From Halobacillus naozhouensis (GTDB lineage: Bacteria; Bacillota; Bacilli; Bacillales; Halobacillaceae), in assembly GCF_029714185.1 (NCBI RefSeq), contig NZ_CP121671.1, positions 1,364,001 to 1,428,000 on the forward strand: DNA of 64,000 bases. Direction: 5' to 3'. Under the pieces are notes generated by a model that saw nothing but the letters and a program-made list of their open reading frames with translations, did not search any database and was not told the origin of the DNA. This document shows positions 41,253-50,790 of this stretch, piece after piece. A program made the position numbers and the translations under genes. How positions within the stretch are numbered: the first letter of the stretch is position 1; each line of letters begins with the position of its first letter.

Positions 41253-42938
41253 ATGAAAAAGACAAATTGGTTGCTGCTAGTATTAGCACTAGCGCTAAGC
41301 ATGTTCCTCGCTGCTTGTTCTGGAGGCGGAGATTCAGAAACTGGATCTGAAGGCGGAAGTGGCAGTGAAGGAGAAGGTACAAAAGAAGCTGGTGGCGACA
41401 GCGAACAAGTACTTAATCTATCGGAAACAGCAGAAATTCCGACAATGGATTCATCTTTAGCTACAGATGCCGTTGCCTTCCAATGGTTAGGATCCACGAA
41501 AGATGGTCTTTACCGTTTAGGCGAAAATGGTGAACCTGAGCCAGGGATTGCGAAGAGTCATGAAGTTAGTGAAGACGGTCTGACTTGGACGTTCACACTT
41601 CGTGAAGATGCAAAGTGGTCCAACGGTGATCCTGTAACAGCACACGACTTCGTGTTTGCTTGGCAGCGTGCGGTTAACCCGGATACAGGCTCTGAGTATG
41701 GTCCATATATGCTTGGCGGAGTAGTTAAAAATGCTTCTGCCATTGCAGGTGGGGAGATGCCTGTAGAGGAATTGGGAGTTAAAGCTGTTGATGATTATAC
41801 ATTTGAAGTAACATTAGAAAAACCAGTTCCTTATTTTGAGTCTATGACTACATTTGGTACTTTCTTGCCGATGAATGAAGAGTTCGTAAAATCAAAAGGT
41901 GATGCTTACGCAACAGAAGCGGATGCTATGCTTTCTAACGGTCCGTTCATCATGACAGAATGGAACCACGGAGAAGGCTGGACAGTTAAGAAGAATAAAG
42001 ATTATTGGGATGCTGACGCTGTTAAGCTTCAACAAATCAATGTCAGCGTTGTAAAAGAAACGGCTTCAGCGGTTAACCTTTACCAAACAGGTAAGATTGA
42101 TCGTACAACTTTAACATCAGAATTCGTTGATGAATATCGTTCTTCTGAAGAGTTCCGTGTTGAAGAAGAGCCAACATTGTTCTACTTGAAAATGAATCAG
42201 GAAAATGAAATTTTGTCTAACGTAAATGCACGTAAAGCGATTCAAATGGTGATCGACCGTCAAGCGATGGTTGACGTTATTCTTAATAACGGTTCTATCC
42301 CTGCCGGCGGAGACGTGCCTAAGAACTTTGTGAAACACCCTGAAACTGGGGAAGATTTCCGTGAAATTAACGGACCTCTTGTAGAGCACAATTTAGAGAA
42401 AGCTCAAGAGTTATGGGCGAAAGCTAAAGAAGAGCTTGGAATTGAAACAGCTGAACTTAGCTACCTTGGTGGCGACACGGAAACAGCACAAAACCTTGAT
42501 GCTTACATTAAAGACCAGCTTGAGCAGCTTGAAGGTCTTTCGATTAAAGTAGAGAGTGTTCCATTCCAAATTCGTATCGAGCGCGATAAGAATATGGACT
42601 ATGAATTACAAAATGCTGGTTGGGGTCCTGACTACATTGACCCGAACACATTCCTTAACATGTGGGTAACAGGCGGTGGAAATAACCACACTGGATATTC
42701 TAGCGAAGAGTATGACTCTTTAATTAAGAAAGCTAATACAGAGTATGCTATGGATCCGGTAAAACGTTTTGAAACATTCCTAAAAGCTGAGAAAATGCTG
42801 ATTCAAGAAGACGCAGTACTTGCACCTCTTTATCAGCGTGCACTAGCACAGCTTTGGAAGCCATATGTGAAGAACGTATTCGTTCAGCCAATGGGACCAG
42901 ATTACACTTACAAGTATGCTTATATTGAAGGTAAATAA
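41253..42938 (+). CDS. oppA: Peptide ABC transporter substrate-binding lipoprotein OppA (copy 2)
   Basis: 561 residues from the ATG at 41253 (GGGGAGG upstream). Lipobox 'FLAACSGGG', a Gly/Ser/Glu linker, then the same SBP_bac_5 domain as copy 1, with the two nearly colinear over their length. Differences cluster in the linker and scattered surface positions. The tandem pair may widen the range of peptides bound. It is followed by a hairpin and then oppBCDF. Confidence 0.94.
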   Translation: MKKTNWLLLVLALALSMFLAACSGGGDSETGSEGGSGSEGEGTKEAGGDSEQVLNLSETAEIPTMDSSLATDAVAFQWLGSTKDGLYRLGENGEPEPGIAKSHEVSEDGLTWTFTLREDAKWSNGDPVTAHDFVFAWQRAVNPDTGSEYGPYMLGGVVKNASAIAGGEMPVEELGVKAVDDYTFEVTLEKPVPYFESMTTFGTFLPMNEEFVKSKGDAYATEADAMLSNGPFIMTEWNHGEGWTVKKNKDYWDADAVKLQQINVSVVKETASAVNLYQTGKIDRTTLTSEFVDEYRSSEEFRVEEEPTLFYLKMNQENEILSNVNARKAIQMVIDRQAMVDVILNNGSIPAGGDVPKNFVKHPETGEDFREINGPLVEHNLEKAQELWAKAKEELGIETAELSYLGGDTETAQNLDAYIKDQLEQLEGLSIKVESVPFQIRIERDKNMDYELQNAGWGPDYIDPNTFLNMWVTGGGNNHTGYSSEEYDSLIKKANTEYAMDPVKRFETFLKAEKMLIQEDAVLAPLYQRALAQLWKPYVKNVFVQPMGPDYTYKYAYIEGK

Positions 42939-42968
42939 GTTTAACCACATATAGGCTGGCTAATAGGG

Positions 42969-43010
42969 AGAGAGTATATGTCCAAAAAAGTTGGCATATG
43001 CTCTCTTTTT
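42969..43010 (+). terminator. Hairpin between oppA copy 2 and oppB (partial terminator)
   Basis: AGAGAGTATATG / CATATGCTCTCT arms (42969-42980, 42995-43006) with T5. It is placed inside the operon, so it probably lowers oppBCDF expression relative to the binding protein. Confidence 0.75.
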
Positions 43011-43098
43011 CCCTGTAGAGGAAATATTCTAATAATAGACAAATTTCAGTAAATTTAGACAAAGGTAGAGATAGGGTTATTTTTTAGGAGGTGTTCGT

Positions 43099-44025
43099 AT
43101 GGGACGTTATATTGTTCAGCGTTTAGTATATATGTTCTTAACATTGGTTTTAATTGCAACTTTGTCATTCTTCTTAATGAAGTTCTTACCCGGCACTCCC
43201 CTAAGTGCTGCAGATAAATTGTCAGAAGAACAACAGCAAATTGTATTGGAAAAGTACGGATTGGACGAACCTGTTCCAGTTCAATATTTTAATTATATGG
43301 TTGGGTTAGCTCAGGGTGATATGGGGATCTCTTTCCAGTTTGATAATCGTGAAGTGACAGATATTTTGATGTCTCGAATCGGGCCATCTATTCAATTAGG
43401 GGTCCAGGCTATGATTATTGGAACAATCCTCGGTATGCTGCTGGGATTAGTATCAGCGCTTTATCACAATGGACCGCTTGATTATGGGTCTACTTTTACG
43501 GCTATTCTGGGACAATCGATTCCTTCCTTTGTATTTGCAGGGTTATTACAGTATTATGTTGGCGTAAAGCTAGGATGGTTTCCTGTTGCCCTGTGGGGAA
43601 CATGGCAGCACACGGTATTGCCAACAGTGGCTTTAGCTATTTTTCCAATGGCGATTGCAGCCCGCTTTATGCGAACAGAAATGCTTGAGGTTATGGGATC
43701 TGATTACATTACTACAGCAAGAGCTAAAGGTGTAAATAAATTCGGCGTAGTGTTTAAGCATGGATTACGTAATGCATTAATTCCATTAGTTACTGTTCTA
43801 GGTCCGCTCGCAGTCGGGTTGATGACAGGAACGCTTGTTATTGAAAACATTTTTGCCGTCCCTGGAATAGGGGAGCAGTTTGTTAAGTCTATTAATACAA
43901 ACGACTATCCGATTATTATGGGAACGACATTGTTACTAGCGTTTATGTTTATTTTTATCGTATTTGTAATTGACCTGCTGTATGGTGTTATTGACCCTAG
44001 AATCCGACTGTCAGAAGGAGAGTAG
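43099..44025 (+). CDS. oppB: Oligopeptide ABC transporter permease OppB
   Basis: 308 residues, six membrane segments, beginning 'MGRYIVQRLVYMFLTLVLIATLSFFLMKFLPG'. The coupling (EAA) motif is 'DYITTARAKGVNKFGVVFKHGLRNALIPLVTVLGP'. Forms the membrane channel with OppC. TTAGGAGGTG upstream. Confidence 0.95.
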   Translation: MGRYIVQRLVYMFLTLVLIATLSFFLMKFLPGTPLSAADKLSEEQQQIVLEKYGLDEPVPVQYFNYMVGLAQGDMGISFQFDNREVTDILMSRIGPSIQLGVQAMIIGTILGMLLGLVSALYHNGPLDYGSTFTAILGQSIPSFVFAGLLQYYVGVKLGWFPVALWGTWQHTVLPTVALAIFPMAIAARFMRTEMLEVMGSDYITTARAKGVNKFGVVFKHGLRNALIPLVTVLGPLAVGLMTGTLVIENIFAVPGIGEQFVKSINTNDYPIIMGTTLLLAFMFIFIVFVIDLLYGVIDPRIRLSEGE

Positions 44026-44033
44026 TACCTATT

Positions 44034-45164
44034 ATGGATAATCACAAACCAAATAAGGATTTATTTGTACCTGTAGATATTAAGGATGATGAGAATGAAA
44101 AGATAGCCAGACCGGCCCTTTCTTTCGCGAAGGACTCATTTATTCGCTTGCGTAAAAACTTAGGCGCAATGGCTGGGCTTGTTATCTTAATCATATTGGC
44201 GTTCTTCGCCATATTCGGCCCATATATGAATGATTTCGGACAGTATGATCAAGATTTAACGGTTGCTAAGATGCCGCCTAAAATTGATGGACTGGGCTGG
44301 TTAGGCTTTGATGGTACGTTAAGCACGGTAGAAAGTGCTCCTACCGTCGAGGAAGCTCGTGAAAAAGCTTTAATGCGTTATAACAATCAGAAACAGTATA
44401 TTGACACAACTATTGTGAATGAAGGAAATAATGGAGAGCCCGCACAAGTCGAAGCAGAATATGATGTATATGCTGCAAAAGATCAGAAAACTAACTATTG
44501 GTTTGGTACAGACGGACTTGGACGTGACTTATGGTCAAGAACGTGGCACGGCACCAGAGTCTCCTTGTTTATCGCCATTGTTGCTACAGCCATTGATATG
44601 TTAATCGGTGTAGCTTATGGTGGAATATCAGCCTATTATGGCGGACGTGTCGATAATTATATGCAGCGTGTTATTGAGATTTTAATTGGCATTCCGAACT
44701 TAGTCATCGTTATTTTGATGATCTTGATTTTAGACCCCGGGATTTTATCGATCATTATCGCCCTTGCCTTAACTGCCTGGATATCGATGGCCAGGATAGT
44801 CAGGGGGCAAATTCTTAAGCTGAAAAACCAGGAATTTGTCCTAGCTTCTCAAACATTAGGGGCACCGGATAACCGTATCTTAAGAAAACACTTAATTCCA
44901 AACGTTCTGGGATTAATCGTCATCAATACGATGTTTACCATCCCTAGTGCCATTTTCTTTGAAGCTTTCTTAAGTTTCATTGGGCTTGGGCTACCGACAC
45001 CAATGGCATCTCTGGGTACATTAGTTAATGCTGGGTTCTCATCTCTGCAAATATACCCACATATGCTAGTATTCCCGGCTGTCGTCATTTCATTAATTAT
45101 GATTGGATTTAATGTACTAGCTGATGGTCTTAGAGATGCATTTGATCCGAAGATGCGTGAATAG
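44034..45164 (+). CDS. oppC: Oligopeptide ABC transporter permease OppC
   Basis: 376 residues. An N-terminal cytoplasmic part, a first membrane segment (about 42-62), an extracellular loop of about 100 residues ('KMPPKIDGLGWLGFDGTL...YDVYAAKDQKTNYWFGTDGLGRD'), then the permease core with EAA motif 'NQEFVLASQTLGAPDNRILRKHLIPNVLGLIVINT'. The long loop occurs in many Bacillales OppC proteins. 8 bases after oppB. Confidence 0.95.
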   Translation: MDNHKPNKDLFVPVDIKDDENEKIARPALSFAKDSFIRLRKNLGAMAGLVILIILAFFAIFGPYMNDFGQYDQDLTVAKMPPKIDGLGWLGFDGTLSTVESAPTVEEAREKALMRYNNQKQYIDTTIVNEGNNGEPAQVEAEYDVYAAKDQKTNYWFGTDGLGRDLWSRTWHGTRVSLFIAIVATAIDMLIGVAYGGISAYYGGRVDNYMQRVIEILIGIPNLVIVILMILILDPGILSIIIALALTAWISMARIVRGQILKLKNQEFVLASQTLGAPDNRILRKHLIPNVLGLIVINTMFTIPSAIFFEAFLSFIGLGLPTPMASLGTLVNAGFSSLQIYPHMLVFPAVVISLIMIGFNVLADGLRDAFDPKMRE

Positions 45165-45179
45165 GAGGTAGGTGTAATT

Positions 45180-46238
45180 ATGGAAAAATTTCTTGAAGTA
45201 AAAAATATGCATGTATCCTTTGACACCTATGGAGGTGAAGTGCAGGCTGTACGTGGGGTTAACTTTGATTTGAAACGAGGAGAAACACTGGCGATCGTAG
45301 GAGAGTCAGGTTCTGGTAAATCAGTTACAACGAAAGCCCTCATGAAGCTGATTCCTATGCCGCCCGGCCGGATTAAAGAAGGGGAGATCCTTTTTGAAGG
45401 CCGCGACCTTGCTAAAATGAGCGAAAAGCAGATGCAGAAGATTCGCGGAAAAGAAATCTCTATGATTTTTCAGGATCCGATGACGTCCCTTAATCCAACG
45501 ATGAAGGTAGGCAATCAAATTGCCGAAGGACTTATTAAACACCAGAAAATGAGTAAATCACAAGCACGTAAAAGAGTACTGGAATTACTTGAACTCGTTG
45601 GTATTCCTGATGCGGAAAACCGTATGAAGCAATATCCGCACCAGTTTTCAGGGGGGATGCGTCAACGTGTGGTTGTCGCAATTGCCCTGGCTTGTAATCC
45701 GAAGTTACTGATTGCGGATGAGCCAACAACGGCCCTTGATGTTACCATTCAAGCTCAAATTTTAGAGCTTATGAAAGATATTCAGAAGAAGACTGATTCT
45801 GCCACTATTTTTATTACCCATGACCTTGGTGTTGTGGCTAACGTGGCGGACCGTGTAGCGGTTATGTATGCAGGACGTATTGTAGAAATTGGAACGGTTG
45901 ACGACATATTCTACAATCCGAAACACCCATACACGTGGGGACTGCTCGGTTCCATGCCTTCATTGGATAGCGCGAATGAAGAGTTATATGCGATTCCTGG
46001 TTCACCACCAGATCTGCTTGATCCGCCAAAAGGGGACGCCTTCGCCCCTCGTAACGAATATGCTATGCAAATCGACCTGGAGCAGGAACCTCCGATGTTC
46101 AAAGTGTCGGATTCTCATTATGCTGCAACATGGCTGCTGCATGAGCATGCTCCTGATATTGATCCGCCTCCGTCCATTAAGAAACGTATGGAGGGCATGG
46201 CTAAAACGGCTAAGGCAACGGAAGGTGATCGTGTATGA
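45180..46238 (+). CDS. oppD: Oligopeptide ABC transporter ATPase OppD
   Basis: 352 residues. Walker A 'GESGSGKSVT' (about 40), Q-loop 'MIFQDPMTSLNP', signature 'FSGGMRQRVVVA', Walker B 'LLIADEPTTALD', and the C-terminal oligopeptide domain with 'HPYTWGLLGSMPSLD'. It overlaps oppF by 4 bases. Confidence 0.96.
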   Translation: MEKFLEVKNMHVSFDTYGGEVQAVRGVNFDLKRGETLAIVGESGSGKSVTTKALMKLIPMPPGRIKEGEILFEGRDLAKMSEKQMQKIRGKEISMIFQDPMTSLNPTMKVGNQIAEGLIKHQKMSKSQARKRVLELLELVGIPDAENRMKQYPHQFSGGMRQRVVVAIALACNPKLLIADEPTTALDVTIQAQILELMKDIQKKTDSATIFITHDLGVVANVADRVAVMYAGRIVEIGTVDDIFYNPKHPYTWGLLGSMPSLDSANEELYAIPGSPPDLLDPPKGDAFAPRNEYAMQIDLEQEPPMFKVSDSHYAATWLLHEHAPDIDPPPSIKKRMEGMAKTAKATEGDRV

Positions 46239-47179
46239 GTCAAGAAAAACTACTAGAAATAACAAATTTAAAACAACATTTTAAAACGGGCCGTCATAGT
46301 GTTGTTAAAGCTGTTGATGGATTGACGTTTGATATTTATAAAGGTGAAACATTCGGTCTTGTAGGAGAATCAGGCTGTGGAAAATCCACAACAGGCCGTA
46401 CAATTATCCGCCTTTATGATGCAACAGATGGTGAAGTTTTATTCAATGGTGAAAATGTTCATGCTAAGAAAAGCCGCGACGACCTTAAGAAATTCAATCG
46501 CGAAATGCAGATGATTTTCCAGGACCCATATGCATCCTTAAATCCGCGTATGAAAGTTGAGGATATCATTGCAGAAGGCATGGACATCCATAACCTTGCT
46601 GAAGATGAGAGTGCCCGAAAAAAGCGTGTTTATGAACTTCTCGAAACAGTTGGTCTAAATAAAGAACACGCCAACCGTTACCCTCATGAATTTAGTGGCG
46701 GTCAACGTCAGCGTATTGGGATAGCAAGAGCACTTGCTGTTGACCCAAGTTTTATTATCGCAGACGAACCTATCTCTGCTTTAGATGTATCCATTCAGGC
46801 ACAGGTGGTTAATTTGCTTAAGCAATTACAAGCGGAGCACGGGCTTACGTATTTGTTCATCGCCCATGACTTATCGATGGTTAAATATATTAGTGACCGT
46901 ATAGGGGTTATGTACTTCGGTAAAATGGTTGAGTTAGCGAGTGCAGAAGATCTTTATAAGCACCCGATTCATCCATATACACAATCTTTGCTGTCGGCGA
47001 TTCCTTTGCCGGACCCGGATTACGAGCGGAACCGCGAACGTTTCACATATGATCCTAATGATCACGATACAAGTGAAGAGCCGGAATTCAGAGAAGTACG
47101 TCCAGGTCACTGGGTGTTATGCACAACGAAGGAATATGAACATTATCAAAAAGAACATGGAACTACTGTAAACAGTTAG
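46235..47179 (+). CDS. oppF: Oligopeptide ABC transporter ATPase OppF
   Basis: 314 residues. Walker A 'GESGCGKSTT', Q-loop 'MIFQDPYASLNPRMKV', signature 'FSGGQRQRIGIARAL', Walker B 'FIIADEPISALD', C-terminal 'HPIHPYTQSLLSAIPLPDP'. Last gene of the opp operon; the Opp system imports peptides and signalling peptides for competence and sporulation. Confidence 0.96.
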   Translation: MSQEKLLEITNLKQHFKTGRHSVVKAVDGLTFDIYKGETFGLVGESGCGKSTTGRTIIRLYDATDGEVLFNGENVHAKKSRDDLKKFNREMQMIFQDPYASLNPRMKVEDIIAEGMDIHNLAEDESARKKRVYELLETVGLNKEHANRYPHEFSGGQRQRIGIARALAVDPSFIIADEPISALDVSIQAQVVNLLKQLQAEHGLTYLFIAHDLSMVKYISDRIGVMYFGKMVELASAEDLYKHPIHPYTQSLLSAIPLPDPDYERNRERFTYDPNDHDTSEEPEFREVRPGHWVLCTTKEYEHYQKEHGTTVNS

Positions 47180-47189
47180 TAAATGTTAG

Positions 47190-47224
47190 AAAAGACCTTG
47201 CACAGTAATAAAGCAAGGTCTTTT
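47190..47224 (+). terminator. opp operon terminator
   Basis: AAAGACCTTGC / GCAAGGTCTTT arms (47191-47201, 47213-47223) and T4. Confidence 0.88.
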
Positions 47225-47347
47225 CCTATTTTTGTACGGTGAGAATATTCTTGTAAAAAAATCTACAAAAATTGTCATAAAGTACTATCCAATGTGCTGG
47301 TTATTCTTATATACTTAAGAGAGCATATTAAATAGGAGTAGGATATC

Positions 47348-48556
47348 ATGAATAAGAAACATCTCGTGCTTTTTTTTACAAGTCTGCTTTTGTTAGTTTG
47401 CGCGTTTCCTATACATAATGTAAGTGCAGATGAAGCGGCTACTAAAAAAGTACAATTGCTTGCCGGTAAGAAACTTGGGCTGAGTACCCTTAAGATGCCA
47501 GATACTGCAGCTCGTTTTATGTACGATTCTGGTTTAGACTTTGAGTATCCTGAAGCTGTTCGGGGAATCTATGTAACTGGTCCCTCAGCAGGTGGATCAA
47601 ACATGGAGGAATTGACAAACCTGGTAGAGTCAACGGATTTAAATGCGATGGTTATTGATATAAAAGAGGACCACGGCAATATCACCTTTGCTCCCCCGGA
47701 GGATTCCCCCTATGCGGATATAGCGCAGCCTTATATTGATGATCCGCGGGCTATGCTTGAAAAGCTGGAGGAAAAAGGGATCTATCCAATCGCTAGAATT
47801 GTCGTTTTCAAAGATTCATTACTTGCTAAGAAACGACCTGACCTTTCCTATACAAAAAATGGAGAGGTATGGGTGAACGGACGAGGCGAGGCTTTCGTAA
47901 ATCCATTTATGAAGGAAGTATGGAAGTATAATTTAGAGATTGCGAAAAAAGCTGCTGAACTGGGATTCCAGGAGATCCAATTCGATTATGTACGTTTTCC
48001 GGAAGGGTTCGGAACACGTGATGAAGAGCTGGATTACAGTCAAGGTGATTATGCAGATCTGGAAATGAGCAACGTGGATAAACGTGTAAAAGCAGTCACT
48101 GATTTTGTAGCTTATGCCGAAGAGGAACTGAGCAATTATGATGTTGACGTATCCGTCGACATTTTCGGATATGCAGCCACGATCGAGGAAGCTCCTAATA
48201 TCGGCCAGAACTTTACGAAAATCTCAAGTCATGTTGATGTCATTTCATCAATGATTTATCCGAGTCACTGGGGACCATTTTTCGGATTAGATAAGCCTGA
48301 TATGCATCCATACAAGACGATCAGTTCATACGCCAAAATAGAAAATAAAGTCCTAAGTAAACTGGAGGATCCTCCAACATCGAGACCGTGGATACAGGAT
48401 TTTGAAGCACCATGGCTCTATTCTGGTCCTGCGAAACAATATGGGAAAGCAGAGGTAGAAGCGCAAATTAAAGCCTTACAAGAAAATGGTATAAATGAGT
48501 ATTTAATTTGGAATGCTACGAATAATTATACGCCTAATGTAGATTATACACCGTAG
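47348..48556 (+). CDS. Secreted putative glycoside hydrolase (DUF4015 family)
   Basis: 402 residues: signal peptide (about 1-27, 'FFTSLLLLVCAFPIHNVSA'), then a TIM-barrel-like domain with 'AVRGIYVTGPSAGGSNMEELTNLV', 'NAMVIDIKEDHGNITF', 'EIQFDYVRFPEGF' and 'DVSVDIFGYA'. The acidic residues in 'QFDYVRFPE' and 'SVDIFG' are typical of the family, thought to act on polysaccharides. Single gene with its own terminator; not part of the B. subtilis opp locus as I recall it. Confidence 0.85.
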   Translation: MNKKHLVLFFTSLLLLVCAFPIHNVSADEAATKKVQLLAGKKLGLSTLKMPDTAARFMYDSGLDFEYPEAVRGIYVTGPSAGGSNMEELTNLVESTDLNAMVIDIKEDHGNITFAPPEDSPYADIAQPYIDDPRAMLEKLEEKGIYPIARIVVFKDSLLAKKRPDLSYTKNGEVWVNGRGEAFVNPFMKEVWKYNLEIAKKAAELGFQEIQFDYVRFPEGFGTRDEELDYSQGDYADLEMSNVDKRVKAVTDFVAYAEEELSNYDVDVSVDIFGYAATIEEAPNIGQNFTKISSHVDVISSMIYPSHWGPFFGLDKPDMHPYKTISSYAKIENKVLSKLEDPPTSRPWIQDFEAPWLYSGPAKQYGKAEVEAQIKALQENGINEYLIWNATNNYTPNVDYTP

Positions 48557-48564
48557 TGTTCTGG

Positions 48565-48595
48565 AAAAAGCACTGGGGGTTCCCAGTGCTTTTTT
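48565..48595 (+). terminator. Terminator of the DUF4015 gene
   Basis: AAGCACTGGG / CCCAGTGCTT arms with A5 and T6 flanks. Confidence 0.9.
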
Positions 48596-48710
48596 GATTA
48601 GAGAATAGAACAATCGGGAAAGTAGATCATAATCGCTTTTTTAAATGTATTTAACAATTATGCGATTATTCTGTATAATGAAGATGAAAATGACTAAAGG
48701 GAGTAGATTC

Positions 48711-49289
48711 ATGAACTGGTATGAAAAGTTAAATCAATATTTTCCGGTAGAGGAAATGAAATCACAAGAACACATGGAGGCTTTGCTGAAAGAAAAAAGC
48801 GAAGTTTACTATAAAGATGAAGGTGAATACCATGTGTTAATGTATGCAGAGTTTAACTCGTTTATTTTCATTGACTATGTGTATGTATCAGCTGCCTCCC
48901 GTGGGCAAGGCTTAGGTCATAAGCTAATTGAGAAAATGAAAGCAAAAGGAAAACCAATTATTCTGGAAGTAGAGCCGATAGATTATGAAGATTCTGATTC
49001 GGCAAAACGTCTTCATTTTTACCAGCGAGAAGGCTTCAAGCACGCTCAATCGATTGGGTATACGAGAAGGTCCTTAGCAACAAATGAGCCGACTCCGATG
49101 GAAATTCTTTATTGGTCTCCTGAAGATGCTTCTGAAGAAAGTATTTATGAACAAATGAAGAGAATGTACGAAGAGATCCATACGTATAAGGATAGTGAAT
49201 TTTACGGAAAGTCCTATCAGCCAGTGGACGAGGTACTAAAACTGGATGAAGATCGTGATTCAGATGATATTTTGAAAGATTTAAAATAA
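48711..49289 (+). CDS. yjbC: GNAT family N-acetyltransferase (YjbC)
   Basis: 192 residues from the ATG at 48711 (AAAGGGAG upstream), the same length as B. subtilis YjbC. The acetyl-CoA motif A is 'IDYVYVSAASRGQGLGHKLIEKM' (R/Q-x-x-G-x-G/A type). Substrate unknown. In B. subtilis yjbC is co-transcribed with spx and linked to salt-stress survival; here a hairpin and about 320 bases separate them. Confidence 0.9.
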   Translation: MNWYEKLNQYFPVEEMKSQEHMEALLKEKSEVYYKDEGEYHVLMYAEFNSFIFIDYVYVSAASRGQGLGHKLIEKMKAKGKPIILEVEPIDYEDSDSAKRLHFYQREGFKHAQSIGYTRRSLATNEPTPMEILYWSPEDASEESIYEQMKRMYEEIHTYKDSEFYGKSYQPVDEVLKLDEDRDSDDILKDLK

Positions 49290-49609
49290 TATATGGCCAG
49301 ATGGAGTCCCCGGCCATTTTCAGGTGGGGATTTTCAATCGCTTGGGATAGTTGAAAATATGATCATGTCCGAAGTAGATGATTTTTGTAAAAAACAGGTT
49401 TAGATCATGGTGGTTAGTGGTACTGCGTATAGTACAGTTTAGTTATTTTGCAGGATTATAAGTGATTTACACTAATTTTTACTTAGGTGTTATAGATTTC
49501 AGTTGACATGTGTGTTATAGTTATAATATAAGATTAGATTATACTAATTTTAAATTAATAAGCAGTCAAATAATGAAATACAATACATTTTGAGGAGTGA
49601 AGTTTCAGT
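49290..49609 (+). promoter_or_regulatory. 320-base gap before spx with terminator and promoter
   Basis: Contains a weak terminator after yjbC (ATGGCC / GGCCAT, 49293-49317, then TTTT), an inverted repeat GTACT-gcgtat-AGTAC (49420-49435), and a promoter TTGACA (49503-49508) with 18-base spacer to TATAAG (49527-49532). No gene seen. spx is known in B. subtilis to use several stress promoters. Confidence 0.65.
49503..49532 (+). promoter_or_regulatory. spx promoter
   Basis: Consensus -35 TTGACA and -10 TATAAG separated by 18 bases, 78 bases upstream of the spx start. Confidence 0.65.
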
Positions 49610-50005
49610 ATGGTAACACTTTATACCTCACCAAGTTGTACATCATGCCGGAAAGCAAAAGCGTGGCTTGAGGAGCATAACATTGCTTATACGGAAAGAA
49701 ATATTTTTTCTGAACCATTAACGATCGATGAGATTAAAGAAATACTAAGAATGACTGAAGATGGCACAGAAGAAATTATTTCTACACGCTCTAAAGTCTT
49801 TCAAAAGTTAAAAGTTGATTTCGATCAATTGCCTATGCAGGATCTATTTGATCTTATCCAAGAAAATCCAGGGTTGCTACGCCGCCCGATTATTATTGAT
49901 GATAAGCGATTGCAAGTAGGTTATAATGAAGACGAAATCAGACGTTTCTTACCACGAAGCGTACGTACCTTCCAGCTTAGAGAAGCACAACGCTTAGTCA
50001 ATTAA
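49610..50005 (+). CDS. spx: Transcriptional regulator Spx
   Basis: 131 residues, ArsC-like fold with the redox pair C10-x-x-C13 ('SPSCTSCRKAKAWL') and 'STRSKVFQKL', 'LRRPIIIDDKRLQVGYNEDEIRRFLPR'. It binds the RNA polymerase alpha C-terminal domain and switches transcription under thiol stress; it is degraded by ClpXP with the adaptor SpxH, encoded 6 kb downstream. GAGGAGTG upstream. Confidence 0.96.
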   Translation: MVTLYTSPSCTSCRKAKAWLEEHNIAYTERNIFSEPLTIDEIKEILRMTEDGTEEIISTRSKVFQKLKVDFDQLPMQDLFDLIQENPGLLRRPIIIDDKRLQVGYNEDEIRRFLPRSVRTFQLREAQRLVN

Positions 50006-50007
50006 AT

Positions 50008-50050
50008 AAAAAGCTGCATCTCTGATGAATACGGAGGTGCAGCTTTTTTT
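50008..50050. terminator. Terminator between spx and the TerC gene
   Basis: AAAGCTGCATCTC / GAGGTGCAGCTTT arms followed by T7. Confidence 0.85.
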
Positions 50051-50124
50051 CATTTGTCCCACATAACGTGCCTAACTGAGTCGAACTTCCTCTGCGGTGT
50101 CAGCCGGATTGCTTTTGTCTTGAT

Positions 50125-50790
50125 TTAAGCAGCAGCATGGGGTTTTCTATTCATGAAATAACCGACAGCAATGGTAATTAGCACTATGAGGGCAGGGAAG
50201 ATGTAGTGAATCATGGAATCTGACTGAAGGTAGATCATGATTCTCCGATCTTCCAGTATCATTTCACCAGCTGTAAAGGCGAGGATACCTGCCCCTATAT
50301 AGATGAGAATCGGAAATTTATCCATTAATAATAAGATGAACCGACTTCCAAAGATAATAATCGGTACAGAAATCAACAAGCCGATAATCACAAGAAAGAC
50401 CTCACCATGTGAAGCTCCAGCAATCGCAAGAACATTGTCAAATCCCATGACGATATCAGCAAACACGATGGTCTTTACGGCGGTAAAAAGGTTATCACTA
50501 CTTTTAATATTTTGCGAATCATCTGTATCAGTCAGCAATTTAATCGCAATATATATAAGAAGGATTCCACCAATTAATCGTAGAAATGGTACGTGCAACA
50601 AGTATAAAGCGACCGTAGTTAACAAGACGCGGGCAGCGATGGCTAAGCCTGTCCCTAAAAAGATCGCTTTATTTCTTTGATGTTTAGGAAGATTTCTACT
50701 TGCTAAAGCTATAACTACTGCATTATCTCCACCTAAAATAAGATCAATTGACACAATGATAAAAATAGGTTCAAGCAAGTCCCAATTCAT
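50125..50790 (-). CDS. yjbE: TerC family membrane protein (YjbE), probable metal exporter
   Basis: 221 residues, seven to eight membrane segments. Conserved acidic motifs 'SIDLILGGDNAVVIALASRNLP' and 'ADIVMGFDNVLAIAGASHG' provide the intramembrane Asp/Asn residues. TerC proteins export Mn2+ or help metallate exported proteins. In B. subtilis yjbE lies between spx and mecA, as here. AGGAGGA upstream. Confidence 0.9.
   Translation of the reverse strand: MNWDLLEPIFIIVSIDLILGGDNAVVIALASRNLPKHQRNKAIFLGTGLAIAARVLLTTVALYLLHVPFLRLIGGILLIYIAIKLLTDTDDSQNIKSSDNLFTAVKTIVFADIVMGFDNVLAIAGASHGEVFLVIIGLLISVPIIIFGSRFILLLMDKFPILIYIGAGILAFTAGEMILEDRRIMIYLQSDSMIHYIFPALIVLITIAVGYFMNRKPHAAA

Noticed and set aside
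44034..45164. OppC long extracellular loop as a novel insertion
   Set aside because: Loops of this kind occur in many Bacillales OppC proteins, so it is not unusual.
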